From Candidatus Sungbacteria bacterium RIFCSPLOWO2_01_FULL_47_10 (GTDB lineage: Bacteria > Patescibacteriota > Minisyncoccia > Sungbacterales > GWA2-42-14), in assembly GCA_001820675.1 (NCBI GenBank), contig MHQO01000084.1, forward strand, positions 1-13,883: a stretch of 13,883 bases of DNA. Reading direction: 5' to 3'. This document shows positions 5,697 to 12,093 of the stretch, in pieces; within the stretch, counting starts at the first letter, position 1, and each line of letters opens with the position of its first letter. Under the pieces are notes generated by a model. That model saw only the letters and a program-made list of their open reading frames with translations. It did no database searches and was not told the DNA's origin. A program made the position numbers and the translations under genes.

Positions 5697-6119
5697 TTAC
5701 ACCAGCCGTTTCACCAGCTCCTCCGGCGTTTCGATGATTTCGGTAAACAAAATATCGCGGCAAATTTCACCTCCCTTTTCGGCCTCTTCCGGCTCAAGCG
5801 CGTAAATGATCATATTTTTTCCGTGAGCAAACCCAAGTTCCAGCGTCGAGTTCACTCCGAGGTATCCTTTTTTATTGTAAAAATATGCAACATCCGCCTT
5901 CCGAATCCTGTCGAAGTGCTCATGCACCATTGCTGGCACTCGATCGCGGTATGATTTGACCTTTAGGCGCTCTTTTTCTTCCTTCTTCAGCATTTTTTTT
6001 CGCTGGCGCTCGAAATTGGGTTCAAATACCGTATGCACGCCGAGTTTTCGCAGACGATTCGCAAAAGTCTTTATATCTTCTTTATATCTTTGCGAACCGC
6101 AGATGACTACGGATTTCAT
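5697..6119 (-). CDS. nucleoside 2-deoxyribosyltransferase-fold protein C
   Basis: 140 residues, cytosolic. It begins MKSVVICGSQRYKEDIK and contains RKADVAYFYNKKGYLGVNST (73-92) followed by LELGFAHGKNMIIYAL (93-108), a clear match to the catalytic segment of the nucleoside 2-deoxyribosyltransferase family, with E94 as the expected catalytic Glu. A basic helical region (36-60, rich in K/E/R) lies between the first and second conserved parts. It is the better-conserved paralog of the 3621-4079 protein and shares its C-terminal TPEELVKRL. Family knowledge suggests N-glycosidic bond transfer or hydrolysis on nucleosides or 5'-monophosphates; the substrate is not determined. Start ATG at 6119, no clear ribosome site; a palindromic repeat precedes it. 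Confidence 0.75.
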   Translation of the reverse strand: MKSVVICGSQRYKEDIKTFANRLRKLGVHTVFEPNFERQRKKMLKKEEKERLKVKSYRDRVPAMVHEHFDRIRKADVAYFYNKKGYLGVNSTLELGFAHGKNMIIYALEPEEAEKGGEICRDILFTEIIETPEELVKRLV

Positions 6120-6126
6120 GGATGAT

Positions 6127-6189
6127 GAATTATGAATTGTGAATTATGGAGCGACTAAAAATGTCGTTTCAAAGCACAGTTCATAATTT
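6127..6189. repeat. palindromic repeat upstream of the 5697-6119 gene
   Basis: Arms gaattatgaattgtg (6127-6141) and cacagttcataattt (6175-6189) pair at 13 of 15 positions. A small inner stem gcgac/gtcgt closes the centre. The left arm is built of near-repeats of gaattatg. It resembles dispersed intergenic palindromes rather than a terminator, since no T-run follows. Confidence 0.5.
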
Positions 6190-6235
6190 CGATGTTTATG
6201 TGTAAACAATAATGCATTTTAATTACATTTGCAAG

Positions 6236-6263
6236 AAAAAAACCGCACTTTATTATAATGCGG
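6236..6263 (-). terminator. intrinsic terminator after the DUF6899-like gene
   Basis: On the minus strand CCGCATT/AGTGCGG (7 bp with one G-T pair, 7-nt loop) is followed by seven T. It lies about 23 bp beyond the stop codon. Confidence 0.85.
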
Positions 6264-6286
6264 CATTATTATCCCCTGATCGGTTG

Positions 6287-6997
6287 TTATCCGATAATCT
6301 TGGAAACGCTTGGCTGCGGTTTCCGGCGCATGACTAATTGGCATTCAAGAACATCCTTAGACACCACTTCTTCGGATCTCTCAACAGCAACGTCAATGTA
6401 TCCAATAACCGTTCCGGACTCGTCAACCACCTCAACCTGTTTCATAAGCCACGGCGTATCGTAACAATCACCGCTCTTTCTGATTTGCGCCATCTCATAC
6501 GCACGGTTTACTCTCCACTTATATTCGTCTTTGATATCCTCAAAAACCCCTTCAACGCCGATATTCAAATCCGCAGTATGATTTTCAGCATAGGTCAATG
6601 CAGAAACTGTAGATGCATATACCCAATATCGAAGTTCGTCTTTCTTCTGCCACTTCCCGGATTTCACCATGATCTGCGGAACGCGCTGGATAAAACGGGT
6701 GATGGAATAATTCAATTCACCCTGATGCGCCCCCCAATAGCCGTACTTTTTTGAAACTTTATAAATTGCTTCGGCAAGGTGCGCAGAAGGACTGGAACTG
6801 TTGGCAACTTCAGCGCCAGCCAACAAACTCGCAAGGTGCCGGGCTGTTGTAAAAAAGATGACCTTATACACCGGGGTCAAAAGCGAATTATCGTCGATTT
6901 TTTCAGCTGCATCTTTTGCAACAGCTTCAATCACCGGATCGAGCACTTTTCTGTCATCTGCCGGTGGAATTGTTTTTTCGCTTGGAACGTATGGCAT
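6287..6997 (-). CDS. DUF6899-like protein, function unknown
   Basis: 236 residues, no signal peptide or membrane segment. The start ATG at 6997 is supported by AAGGAG at 7006-7011, eight bases upstream. It begins MPYVPSEKT and has DDRKVLDPVIEAVA (14-27), GELNYSITRFI (about 93-103) and, later, VFEDIKDEYKWRVNRAYEMA followed by IRKSGDCYD. The order PY-P, R-LDP-I, G-LNY-ITR and Y-E-I-NGD-Y is what I recall for the DUF6899 family, small proteins of unknown role common in CPR genomes and some phages. The region between the motifs is longer than in the short members I know, and a C-terminal strand-rich tail (VEVVDESGTVIGYIDVAVER) is added. No function is proposed. Confidence 0.6.
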   Translation of the reverse strand: MPYVPSEKTIPPADDRKVLDPVIEAVAKDAAEKIDDNSLLTPVYKVIFFTTARHLASLLAGAEVANSSSPSAHLAEAIYKVSKKYGYWGAHQGELNYSITRFIQRVPQIMVKSGKWQKKDELRYWVYASTVSALTYAENHTADLNIGVEGVFEDIKDEYKWRVNRAYEMAQIRKSGDCYDTPWLMKQVEVVDESGTVIGYIDVAVERSEEVVSKDVLECQLVMRRKPQPSVSKIIG

Positions 6998-7013
6998 GGT
7001 TTTTTCTCCTTGA

Positions 7014-7044
7014 GGCGAGCCGCTCTTGCGGCCTTAGGCTTGCC
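7014..7044 (-). promoter_or_regulatory. structured leader before the DUF6899-like gene
   Basis: Two overlapping stems can form just upstream of the ribosome site at 7006-7011: an inner GCCGC-AAGA-GCGGC hairpin (7019-7032) and an outer GGCAAGCC/GGCTCGCC pairing (7014-7021 with 7037-7044, 7 of 8 pairs). They share bases 7019-7021, so they exclude one another. This could affect ribosome access but does not match a riboswitch class I know. The rest of 7045-7175 is AT-rich with no gene seen. Confidence 0.3.
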
Positions 7045-7175
7045 CGTCTCACCCGCGGCGTGGTTGGGGTTTTTTGGTTTGGGCAGTTGTTAAAGACCGC
7101 AAAATCAACATATCAAATCAACAAAAAAAAGCAATCATTATTTGTTTTCATTGTCAGAGATCGGATTTCTGTACT

Positions 7176-7204
7176 AAAAAACCGCCCGAAATAATACGGA
7201 CGGC
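7176..7204 (-). terminator. intrinsic terminator after the glycosylase-like gene
   Basis: On the minus strand GCCGTCCG/CGGGCGGT (8 bp including two G-T pairs, 8-nt loop) is followed by six T. It begins four bases beyond the stop codon. Confidence 0.85.
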
Positions 7205-7208
7205 AAAA

Positions 7209-8216
7209 CTACTGCCATGGTGTCGTATCAAGCCGCGGTTCAATGGGCATATTCTTTACTGAAAGACGCGCGCTTTGACAAACCGAAGCAAAAACACAGC
7301 GATCAATACCGAGAATGCGATACCGCTCGGGAAGCTTGCAACCCTTTCCGCAACTTTCGCAATGCGGTTTGTCGCGACTGCAGTCGTTTCGGCCGTAGTT
7401 CCACAAATAATAATGCAGTGAGGACGGAGTCGCATCGAGCAACTGCGCGATAAATTCAATTGCGCGCCTGACCGCAAAACGAATTTCGATATCTTCCTGA
7501 TCGGTAATGTTTTCACGCATGCGGATCTTTCTTTCGAATTCCGCGTCGATTATTTTCACGGTTCCGAGGCGGAGGTGTAGCCGCTGTTCGTGATAGTTCA
7601 CCGGCGGCCCCAAATTCAAAATATCCTTGTACTGCCACAGCCCCTCGTTTTTCATAATGGCCAGAAAATAAAACGCTTTTTTCTGAACGGGGTCTTGATA
7701 CGCCTTCGCGCCGGTAAGCGCCTGAAGTATCCCCTTGCCATCGCTCCGGACAAGATATCCGCCGGAAGCAAGGTACGCCTCATGGACGGACTCCCACGCG
7801 TTACGCTTAAGAAACTCGCCCATGTCATTCAGAAGCATTGCGCGGATTTCGGCCTGGTTGAGAGTATCGCCCTCCTCAACGTCATAATAAAGCGCGCGAA
7901 GAGAATCGGCCGTAACAGCGGTCAACCATTCGGCCGTAAACATGCCGGGATTTTCATTTGACACCGCGATTGCTTTTTGCAAAAGGTAATCCCAACCATA
8001 GCGTTTTTCGCCGTTGATAGTTCCTTTGAGTGCGAGCCCGACAACCGGAGTCGTCTGCTGGTTGATTCCAACGATCGTGAACCAAGCGTTGTGTTTCACC
8101 GCATCTGGAAATGAACACGGCATCGGATCCTCGCGATCAGGCGGAACGCCGCCACATTCGGCAATGTGCCGCGCGATCTTTATGCATTTTTTGGAATCTA
8201 TTGCGGCAATAGCCAC
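7209..8216 (-). CDS. HhH-type base-excision glycosylase-like protein with Cys cluster
   Basis: 335 residues from GTG at 8216. That start is chosen because AAGGAGG lies nine bases upstream (8226-8232); the frame stays open further upstream to a TTG at 8309, but that stretch is arginine/cysteine-rich and lacks a ribosome site. The C-terminal part reads YLWNYGRNDCSRDKPHCESC then GKGC. Cysteines 279, 286, 289 and 293 follow C-x6-C-x2-C-x3-C, very like the 4Fe-4S loop of endonuclease III and MutY (C-x6-C-x2-C-x5-C). Two more Cys follow at 307 and 313. The middle, with DPVQKKAFYFLAIM (175-188) and PPVNYHEQRLHLRLG (204-218), recalls the helical core shared by HhH glycosylases and the queuosine-salvage Qng1/DUF2419 family. 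It may remove damaged bases from DNA or cleave a modified nucleotide; neither is proven. Confidence 0.55.
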   Translation of the reverse strand: MAIAAIDSKKCIKIARHIAECGGVPPDREDPMPCSFPDAVKHNAWFTIVGINQQTTPVVGLALKGTINGEKRYGWDYLLQKAIAVSNENPGMFTAEWLTAVTADSLRALYYDVEEGDTLNQAEIRAMLLNDMGEFLKRNAWESVHEAYLASGGYLVRSDGKGILQALTGAKAYQDPVQKKAFYFLAIMKNEGLWQYKDILNLGPPVNYHEQRLHLRLGTVKIIDAEFERKIRMRENITDQEDIEIRFAVRRAIEFIAQLLDATPSSLHYYLWNYGRNDCSRDKPHCESCGKGCKLPERYRILGIDRCVFASVCQSARLSVKNMPIEPRLDTTPWQ

Positions 8217-8380
8217 GCGACACCACCTCCTTTTGCGGCGGAACACGTTTTTGTGTGTTTTAAACCGGCATCCGAGCGCGCAAAGCGCACTTCGGGGCGC
8301 ATCTTGCAAAAATTTGTCAAGGACACTGATTATCCGGTACCACTAAACCACAATTTTGTCAAAAAAACAGGGCAAAAAAA

Positions 8381-8887
8381 CTATTCCTTCCTTTCCAGCA
8401 CAACAAACGCATACCGATATAAATTCTTCTCATCCGGTTCATGTTCTTCACGACTTACTTCTTGCCATTCGTCGGGACTCCATTCGGGAAAATACGTGTC
8501 ACCGTGGAATTCATAATCAATACGCGTAAGATACATGCGGTTCGCGCGATGCAAAAACTGCCGATATACTTCACCTCCGCCGATGATCATGATTTCATTG
8601 CCGCTCATTTCTTTCAATGCGTTCTCCGCAGCCGCAATCGCTCCTTCCACCGAAGAAACAATAACGCATCCTTCGGCCAGATAATCCTTTTTTCGCGTTA
8701 TAACAATATTCACCCTCTCCGGAAGCGGTTTGCCGATCGTTTCATGCGTCGTACTTCCCATGATAATCGGCTTGCCGACGGTCAGCGACTTGAAATGCCA
8801 AAGGTCCGCGGGCAGATGCCATGGAATGCCGTTTTTCACGCCAATGAGACGATTGATGTCGAGAGCGACAATAAGTGAAATATTCAT
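8381..8887 (-). CDS. folA: dihydrofolate reductase
   Basis: NADPH-dependent reduction of dihydrofolate to tetrahydrofolate, needed to recycle the cofactor consumed by thymidylate synthase. 168 residues, normal length. Seen: MNISLIVALDINRLIG, IPWHLPADLWHF (21-32) with the active-site Asp at 28, a KPLPERVNIVITR strand, and IIGGGEVYRQFL. The usual MGRxT motif that binds the NADPH 2'-phosphate reads MGSTT here (Ser45 in place of Arg), which could change cofactor preference. It follows thyA by 54 bp, the spacer being a palindromic repeat, and is the last gene of the dTMP group. Start ATG at 8887; GGAAAAGG lies just before it. The following 8217-8380 has no gene: only poly-T stretches, two TTGACA words without a good -10, and the next ribosome site. 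Confidence 0.95.
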   Translation of the reverse strand: MNISLIVALDINRLIGVKNGIPWHLPADLWHFKSLTVGKPIIMGSTTHETIGKPLPERVNIVITRKKDYLAEGCVIVSSVEGAIAAAENALKEMSGNEIMIIGGGEVYRQFLHRANRMYLTRIDYEFHGDTYFPEWSPDEWQEVSREEHEPDEKNLYRYAFVVLERKE

Positions 8888-8897
8888 ACCTTTTCCG

Positions 8898-8944
8898 AAT
8901 CCTTCCGAAGTCGGACTTCGGAAGGATTAACTTCGGAAGGATTA
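8898..8944. repeat. perfect palindrome plus extra half copy between thyA and folA
   Basis: Arms aatccttccgaagt (8898-8911) and acttcggaaggatt (8915-8928) are exact 14-nt reverse complements with a 3-nt loop. A further copy of the right arm (aacttcggaaggatta) follows at 8929-8944 and supplies the thyA stop codon. On the folA mRNA side the hairpin lies 11 bases before the start codon and could influence folA translation. Confidence 0.7.
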
Positions 8945-9763
8945 AACGGCCATCGGAGCTTTTATTGCGGGGTGCGATGTGTAATCAACCAATTCAATAT
9001 CTTCCATTTTGAAGTCGTTGATATTTTTTACTGAAGGATTCAGTTTCAATTTCGGAAGTTGGTAGGGTTCGCGCAACATCTGCTCCCGCACCTGGTCAAA
9101 ATGATTATGGTAAATATGCGCATCCCCGAGCATAAGAATGCACTCATCCGCCTCCATGCCGGTAATATGCGAAACCATGGCGAGTAGAAGAGAATAAGAC
9201 GCGATATTAAACGGCACGCCGAGAAACATATCGCAGGAACGCTGGTACATCAAGACCGAAAGCTTATTTCCCGCAACGTAAAAGTGATACATCATGTGGC
9301 ACGGAGGTAGCGCCATCTGGTCAAGTTCCCCAGGGTTCCATGCGGTGACGATTATTCTCCGGTCGTGCGGCGATTCTTTGATCTTTCGTATAGCCTCGGC
9401 AAGCTGATCGAGTTCGCGGCCGTCCGTTGTTCTCCACGACCTCCACTGAACGCCATATACCCTCCCCAGGTCCCCCTCAAAACGCGCCTTCGGTTTCCAA
9501 TAGTCGGCCTCGGCATTGGCGTCCCAGATGCGGCATCCGAGCTTCTGAAGCTCTTTGACATCAGATGACCCGGAAAGCATCCACAAAAGCTCCGCCTTTA
9601 CCGCGTTGAACGCAAGTTTCTTCGTAGTCATTGCGGGAAAGCCATCGGACATTTTAAAACGAAGCGGCAAACCGAAAACAGACCGCGTGTCGACACCCGT
9701 CCGATTCGGCCGATCAGCGCCATTTTTCATTATAAAATTGAGCGCATCAAGATAATTTTTCAT
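8942..9763 (-). CDS. thyA: thymidylate synthase (ThyA type)
   Basis: Converts dUMP to dTMP using methylene-tetrahydrofolate, yielding dihydrofolate that the next gene product (FolA) reduces. 273 residues, full length. The catalytic Cys is C155 in ALPPCHMMYHFYV. Phosphate- and substrate-binding residues are in DRPNRTG (17-23, R21), QRSCDMFLGVPFN (174-186) and DAHIYHNH (214-221). The C-terminus IKAPMAV is the expected family end, so the gene is complete although its stop codon lies in a palindromic repeat. Start ATG at 9763 lies 27 bp after the tmk stop; a ribosome site is not obvious, which suggests translation from the upstream gene's ribosomes. Classical ThyA, not flavin-dependent ThyX. Confidence 0.97.
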   Translation of the reverse strand: MKNYLDALNFIMKNGADRPNRTGVDTRSVFGLPLRFKMSDGFPAMTTKKLAFNAVKAELLWMLSGSSDVKELQKLGCRIWDANAEADYWKPKARFEGDLGRVYGVQWRSWRTTDGRELDQLAEAIRKIKESPHDRRIIVTAWNPGELDQMALPPCHMMYHFYVAGNKLSVLMYQRSCDMFLGVPFNIASYSLLLAMVSHITGMEADECILMLGDAHIYHNHFDQVREQMLREPYQLPKLKLNPSVKNINDFKMEDIELVDYTSHPAIKAPMAV

Positions 9764-9790
9764 TCGGATTCATTTTTGCTCTCGATGGTT

Positions 9791-10483
9791 TCAGACATAT
9801 TTCTTTACGAGACTCCACACCATTGCGGCAATTTCGTCTGGTGCTGCGAGATTGCCGTTGCGGACGCATTCGATCATGTGGTGCTCCTTCGGATATTTTT
9901 TCACCAAAAAAAGATATGATTCTTCGGCGGCCTTCAGGTGGCCAATATCGCCCTCATGCACGTCATGTGTTTTTCCTCTCTCAAGATATAATCGCTGTTG
10001 CTTTTTTGCAACGAGTTTTTGGCCTATTTCGGCGGAAACATGAAGAAATAATACAACATCGGGTCTTGGAATTCCGAGGATCCGATACTCGAGGTCGTAC
10101 AGCCATGATAGAAATTTTTCACGCTCTTTGAGATTTGTGATTTTGCCCCCCTGGTGCCCCGCATTTGAATCGACATACCGGTCGAGAACGACATCAAGTC
10201 CTTCCGCAAGAAATTTCTTTAATTCATATGAAAAATCAAACCGGTCGAGCGCGTAAAAAAGCGAAGCCGCGTACGGACTTACCGCGCCCGGGGCGCCATA
10301 TTTTCCGTTTAAATATTCTTCGATAAGCCCTGTGGATTTCTTGCCATATTGCGGGAAAGACGCCGCAATTATACGACGACCCTCTTTTTTCAATTTTTCA
10401 GCCAGGAGTCGTGTCTGAACGCTTTTTCCGGATCCGTCCGTCCCTTCGATGACGATAAGTTTTCCTTTTTTTTGTGCTGTCAT
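9791..10483 (-). CDS. tmk: thymidylate kinase
   Basis: Phosphorylates dTMP to dTDP with ATP. 230 residues. The P-loop is GTDGSGKS (14-21), FPQYG (43-47) lies in the dTMP-binding region, the DRY motif with DRYVDSNAGHQG is at 101-112, and a LID-like segment KQQRLYLERGKTHDVHE occupies 161-177. DRYVDS-A--QG is the typical thymidylate kinase form and separates it from deoxynucleoside kinases. It precedes thyA by 27 bp and follows the coiled-coil gene by 52 bp, so the group makes dTMP and its next product together. A weak stem AAGCTG/CAGCTT with a long loop and T-run immediately before the ATG (10484-10521) may act as a partial terminator or attenuator. No strong ribosome site is visible at the ATG at 10483. 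Confidence 0.93.
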   Translation of the reverse strand: MTAQKKGKLIVIEGTDGSGKSVQTRLLAEKLKKEGRRIIAASFPQYGKKSTGLIEEYLNGKYGAPGAVSPYAASLFYALDRFDFSYELKKFLAEGLDVVLDRYVDSNAGHQGGKITNLKEREKFLSWLYDLEYRILGIPRPDVVLFLHVSAEIGQKLVAKKQQRLYLERGKTHDVHEGDIGHLKAAEESYLFLVKKYPKEHHMIECVRNGNLAAPDEIAAMVWSLVKKYV

Positions 10484-10535
10484 AAAAAAGCTGATGCGTG
10501 TGTCCAGTGTACCAGCTTTCCCAAATTAAAAAAAC

Positions 10536-10943
10536 TCACCCGTTGTTCACAGGCGAGGCGTGTTCGTCTTTCGAATTCACTTCAATTCCGGCAAGAGACG
10601 CAATCTCTTCATACATGACTTTTCTTGTTTTATCCGCCTCCAAAGATTCCCGAATATAAACGAGAAGTGACTCTTTATCGTCAATTACCCTTTTGATTTT
10701 TGAAAGAACGACACAAAGAAGCGTCTCATCAACCCTGCTCCCCTCGACCCAATGAGCCATCTGAACGAGCAATAGAATCCGGCGCTCAAGTTCTTTTTCT
10801 TTTTCCCGCATTTCTCCTGCGCATAATTCACTGCCGTACTTGTTCCATGCATCTTGATGGAAGGCCCGCAATTCCGCCAATTCCTTCTTAAGCTTTTCCT
10901 GATCCACCCGAAGCGATTCAAGTATATCGCTACTTTCTTTCAT
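10536..10943 (-). CDS. coiled-coil protein, function unknown
   Basis: 135 residues, soluble, highly charged. Start ATG at 10943 has AGGAGG six bases upstream, a strong and decisive ribosome site. Residues 1-60 are predicted helical and coiled-coil in character, with regular E/K/L spacing (ILESLRVDQEKLKKELAELR, then MREKEKELERRILLLVQMAH). A second helical block (70-118) contains VLSKIKRVIDDKESLLVYIRE. The tail is polar. I do not recognise a family. It is the first gene after the promoter at 10976-11004 and lies upstream of tmk-thyA-folA, so it is probably cotranscribed with them; nothing in the sequence links it to dTMP synthesis. Confidence 0.7.
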   Translation of the reverse strand: MKESSDILESLRVDQEKLKKELAELRAFHQDAWNKYGSELCAGEMREKEKELERRILLLVQMAHWVEGSRVDETLLCVVLSKIKRVIDDKESLLVYIRESLEADKTRKVMYEEIASLAGIEVNSKDEHASPVNNG

Positions 10944-10975
10944 CGTATTCCTCCTGCCAGCGAATATGTATCATA

Positions 10976-11004
10976 TATTTATCATTTGCAATATGGGCTG
11001 TCAA
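10976..11004 (-). promoter_or_regulatory. probable sigma70-type promoter of the dTMP group
   Basis: On the minus strand a perfect TTGACA (10999-11004) is followed after 17 nt by TAAATA (10976-10981), a moderate -10. It lies between rplK and the coiled-coil gene, about 35 bp before that gene's start codon. The -35 is exact and the spacing ideal; the -10 is only partly matched. Confidence 0.5.
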
Positions 11005-11026
11005 GAAATGCGCGTTCGGGGCAACG

Positions 11027-11449
11027 TCATTTGACGTCTACCCCCATTGACCGGGCAGTACCCGCGATGATTTTCTCTGCGGCCTCAACGGATTCGGCGT
11101 TCAAATCAATCATTTTTTTCTCGGCAATCTTTCGAATATCGTCTTTCGTAACCTTCCCGACTTTATTCTTATTCGGGGTGCCGGACCCCTTTTCGATCCC
11201 TGCGGCCTTCCTCAACAAATCCGATGCGGGCGGCGTTTTCAATTTAAAGTCAAACGTGCGATCTTCATAGATCGTAATTTCAGCAGGGACAATATCGCCC
11301 TTCATACTCTGCGTTGCCTGATTGTATTTATTCACAAAATCGCCCAAATTTAAGCCGTGAGGACCAAGGGCGGTGCCCACCGGAGGGGCGGGCGTTGCGG
11401 ACCCTGCCGGAAGCTGAAGTTTTACGATTGTTTTGATTGGCTTAGCCAT
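11027..11449 (-). CDS. rplK: 50S ribosomal protein L11
   Basis: Binds 23S rRNA at the GTPase-associated centre of the large subunit. 140 residues, normal length. The N-terminal domain shows [20 protein letters not shown] then [13 protein letters not shown]; the linker and C-terminal RNA-binding domain include [13 protein letters not shown] (about 72-84), [16 protein letters not shown] and the end [11 protein letters not shown]. The usual PVGPALGQHG reads [10 protein letters not shown], a divergence I associate with CPR. It follows nusG by 78 bp, the spacer being a repeat. rplA (L1), which normally follows rplK, is not here; instead the promoter of the dTMP group comes next. Start ATG at 11449 is set by family alignment; no clear ribosome site is visible. 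Confidence 0.97.
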   Translation of the reverse strand: MAKPIKTIVKLQLPAGSATPAPPVGTALGPHGLNLGDFVNKYNQATQSMKGDIVPAEITIYEDRTFDFKLKTPPASDLLRKAAGIEKGSGTPNKNKVGKVTKDDIRKIAEKKMIDLNAESVEAAEKIIAGTARSMGVDVK

Positions 11450-11460
11450 TGTTTAGAACG

Positions 11461-11520
11461 CGGTATGTAGAATGTAGTGTGTAGCTTGTGTTACCACATT
11501 CCACAACCCACACTCCACCT
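11461..11520. repeat. repeat-rich spacer between nusG and rplK
   Basis: The left half carries gtatgtagaatgtagtgtgt and the right half ccacattccacaacccacac. Each half is made of near-repeats, and as reverse complements they are imperfectly similar. The tagaatgt word also occurs in the repeat at 4081-4126. Probably a dispersed palindromic repeat inside the operon. Confidence 0.4.
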
Positions 11521-11527
11521 TCTCATT

Positions 11528-12073
11528 TCATAATTTCTTAATCTGCAGTGAATCCAATTCCACGGGCGTGTTCCTCCCGAACATATTCACCAATACTTTA
11601 ACCTTTCCTCTCTCCTCGTCAATACTCGAAACTTTTCCGTCGAAATCCTTGAATGGCCCGTCGGTGATCTTGATCGGATCCCCCACGCCTACTTCAATTT
11701 TGAATTTCGGCTCCTCAACCCCCATGCGTTTCTGCAAAACATCCATCTCCTCCTGCGACAACGGAGTCGGAGTGGTACCCGAACCCACGAACCCCGTTAC
11801 GCGGGGGGTGTTTCGCACCACATACCATGAATCGTCCGTCACAACCATCTCGACCAAAACATAGCCGGGGTAAATTTTTTCCTCGACCACTTTTCGTTTG
11901 CCGTGTTTTATTTTGATCTTTTTTTCTGTGGGAACCAGTACGGTAAAAATTTTTTCTTCCATTCCCGTTGATTCGATGCGCTGTTTTAAATTCCGCGAAA
12001 CCGCATCTTCGTATCCGGAATACGTATGCACCGCATACCAGTTCCTCCCAAATTCCCCTGTTTGTTTTGGCAT
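11528..12073 (-). CDS. nusG: transcription termination/antitermination protein NusG
   Basis: RNA polymerase-associated elongation factor that can couple transcription with Rho or the ribosome. 181 residues, standard length. The NGN domain starts RNWYAVHTYSGYEDAV (10-25) and contains KIYPGYVLVEMVVTDDSWYV and VRNTPRVTGFVG. The C-terminal KOW domain begins around residue 128 with DPIKITDGPFKDFDGKVSSI and ends with VELDSLQIKKL. It lies between an unknown gene (20 bp upstream) and rplK, matching the usual secE-nusG-rplK order apart from the extra gene. Start ATG at 12073 gives the expected family N-terminus; no strong ribosome site is seen. Confidence 0.97.
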   Translation of the reverse strand: MPKQTGEFGRNWYAVHTYSGYEDAVSRNLKQRIESTGMEEKIFTVLVPTEKKIKIKHGKRKVVEEKIYPGYVLVEMVVTDDSWYVVRNTPRVTGFVGSGTTPTPLSQEEMDVLQKRMGVEEPKFKIEVGVGDPIKITDGPFKDFDGKVSSIDEERGKVKVLVNMFGRNTPVELDSLQIKKL

Positions 12074-12093
12074 ATATGTCGAAATTATAGAAA

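Noticed and set aside
8217..8309. N-terminal extension of the glycosylase-like protein from TTG at 8309
   Set aside because: The extension is Arg/Cys-rich and without a ribosome site, while a strong AAGGAGG lies nine bases before the GTG at 8216.
8305..8365. Promoters at two TTGACA words upstream of the glycosylase-like gene
   Set aside because: Neither has a recognisable -10 at 15-19 nt, so a -35 match alone is not enough.
9791..11029. TGA recoded as glycine
   Set aside because: TGA ends tmk and rplK exactly at the expected family C-termini, so it works as a stop.
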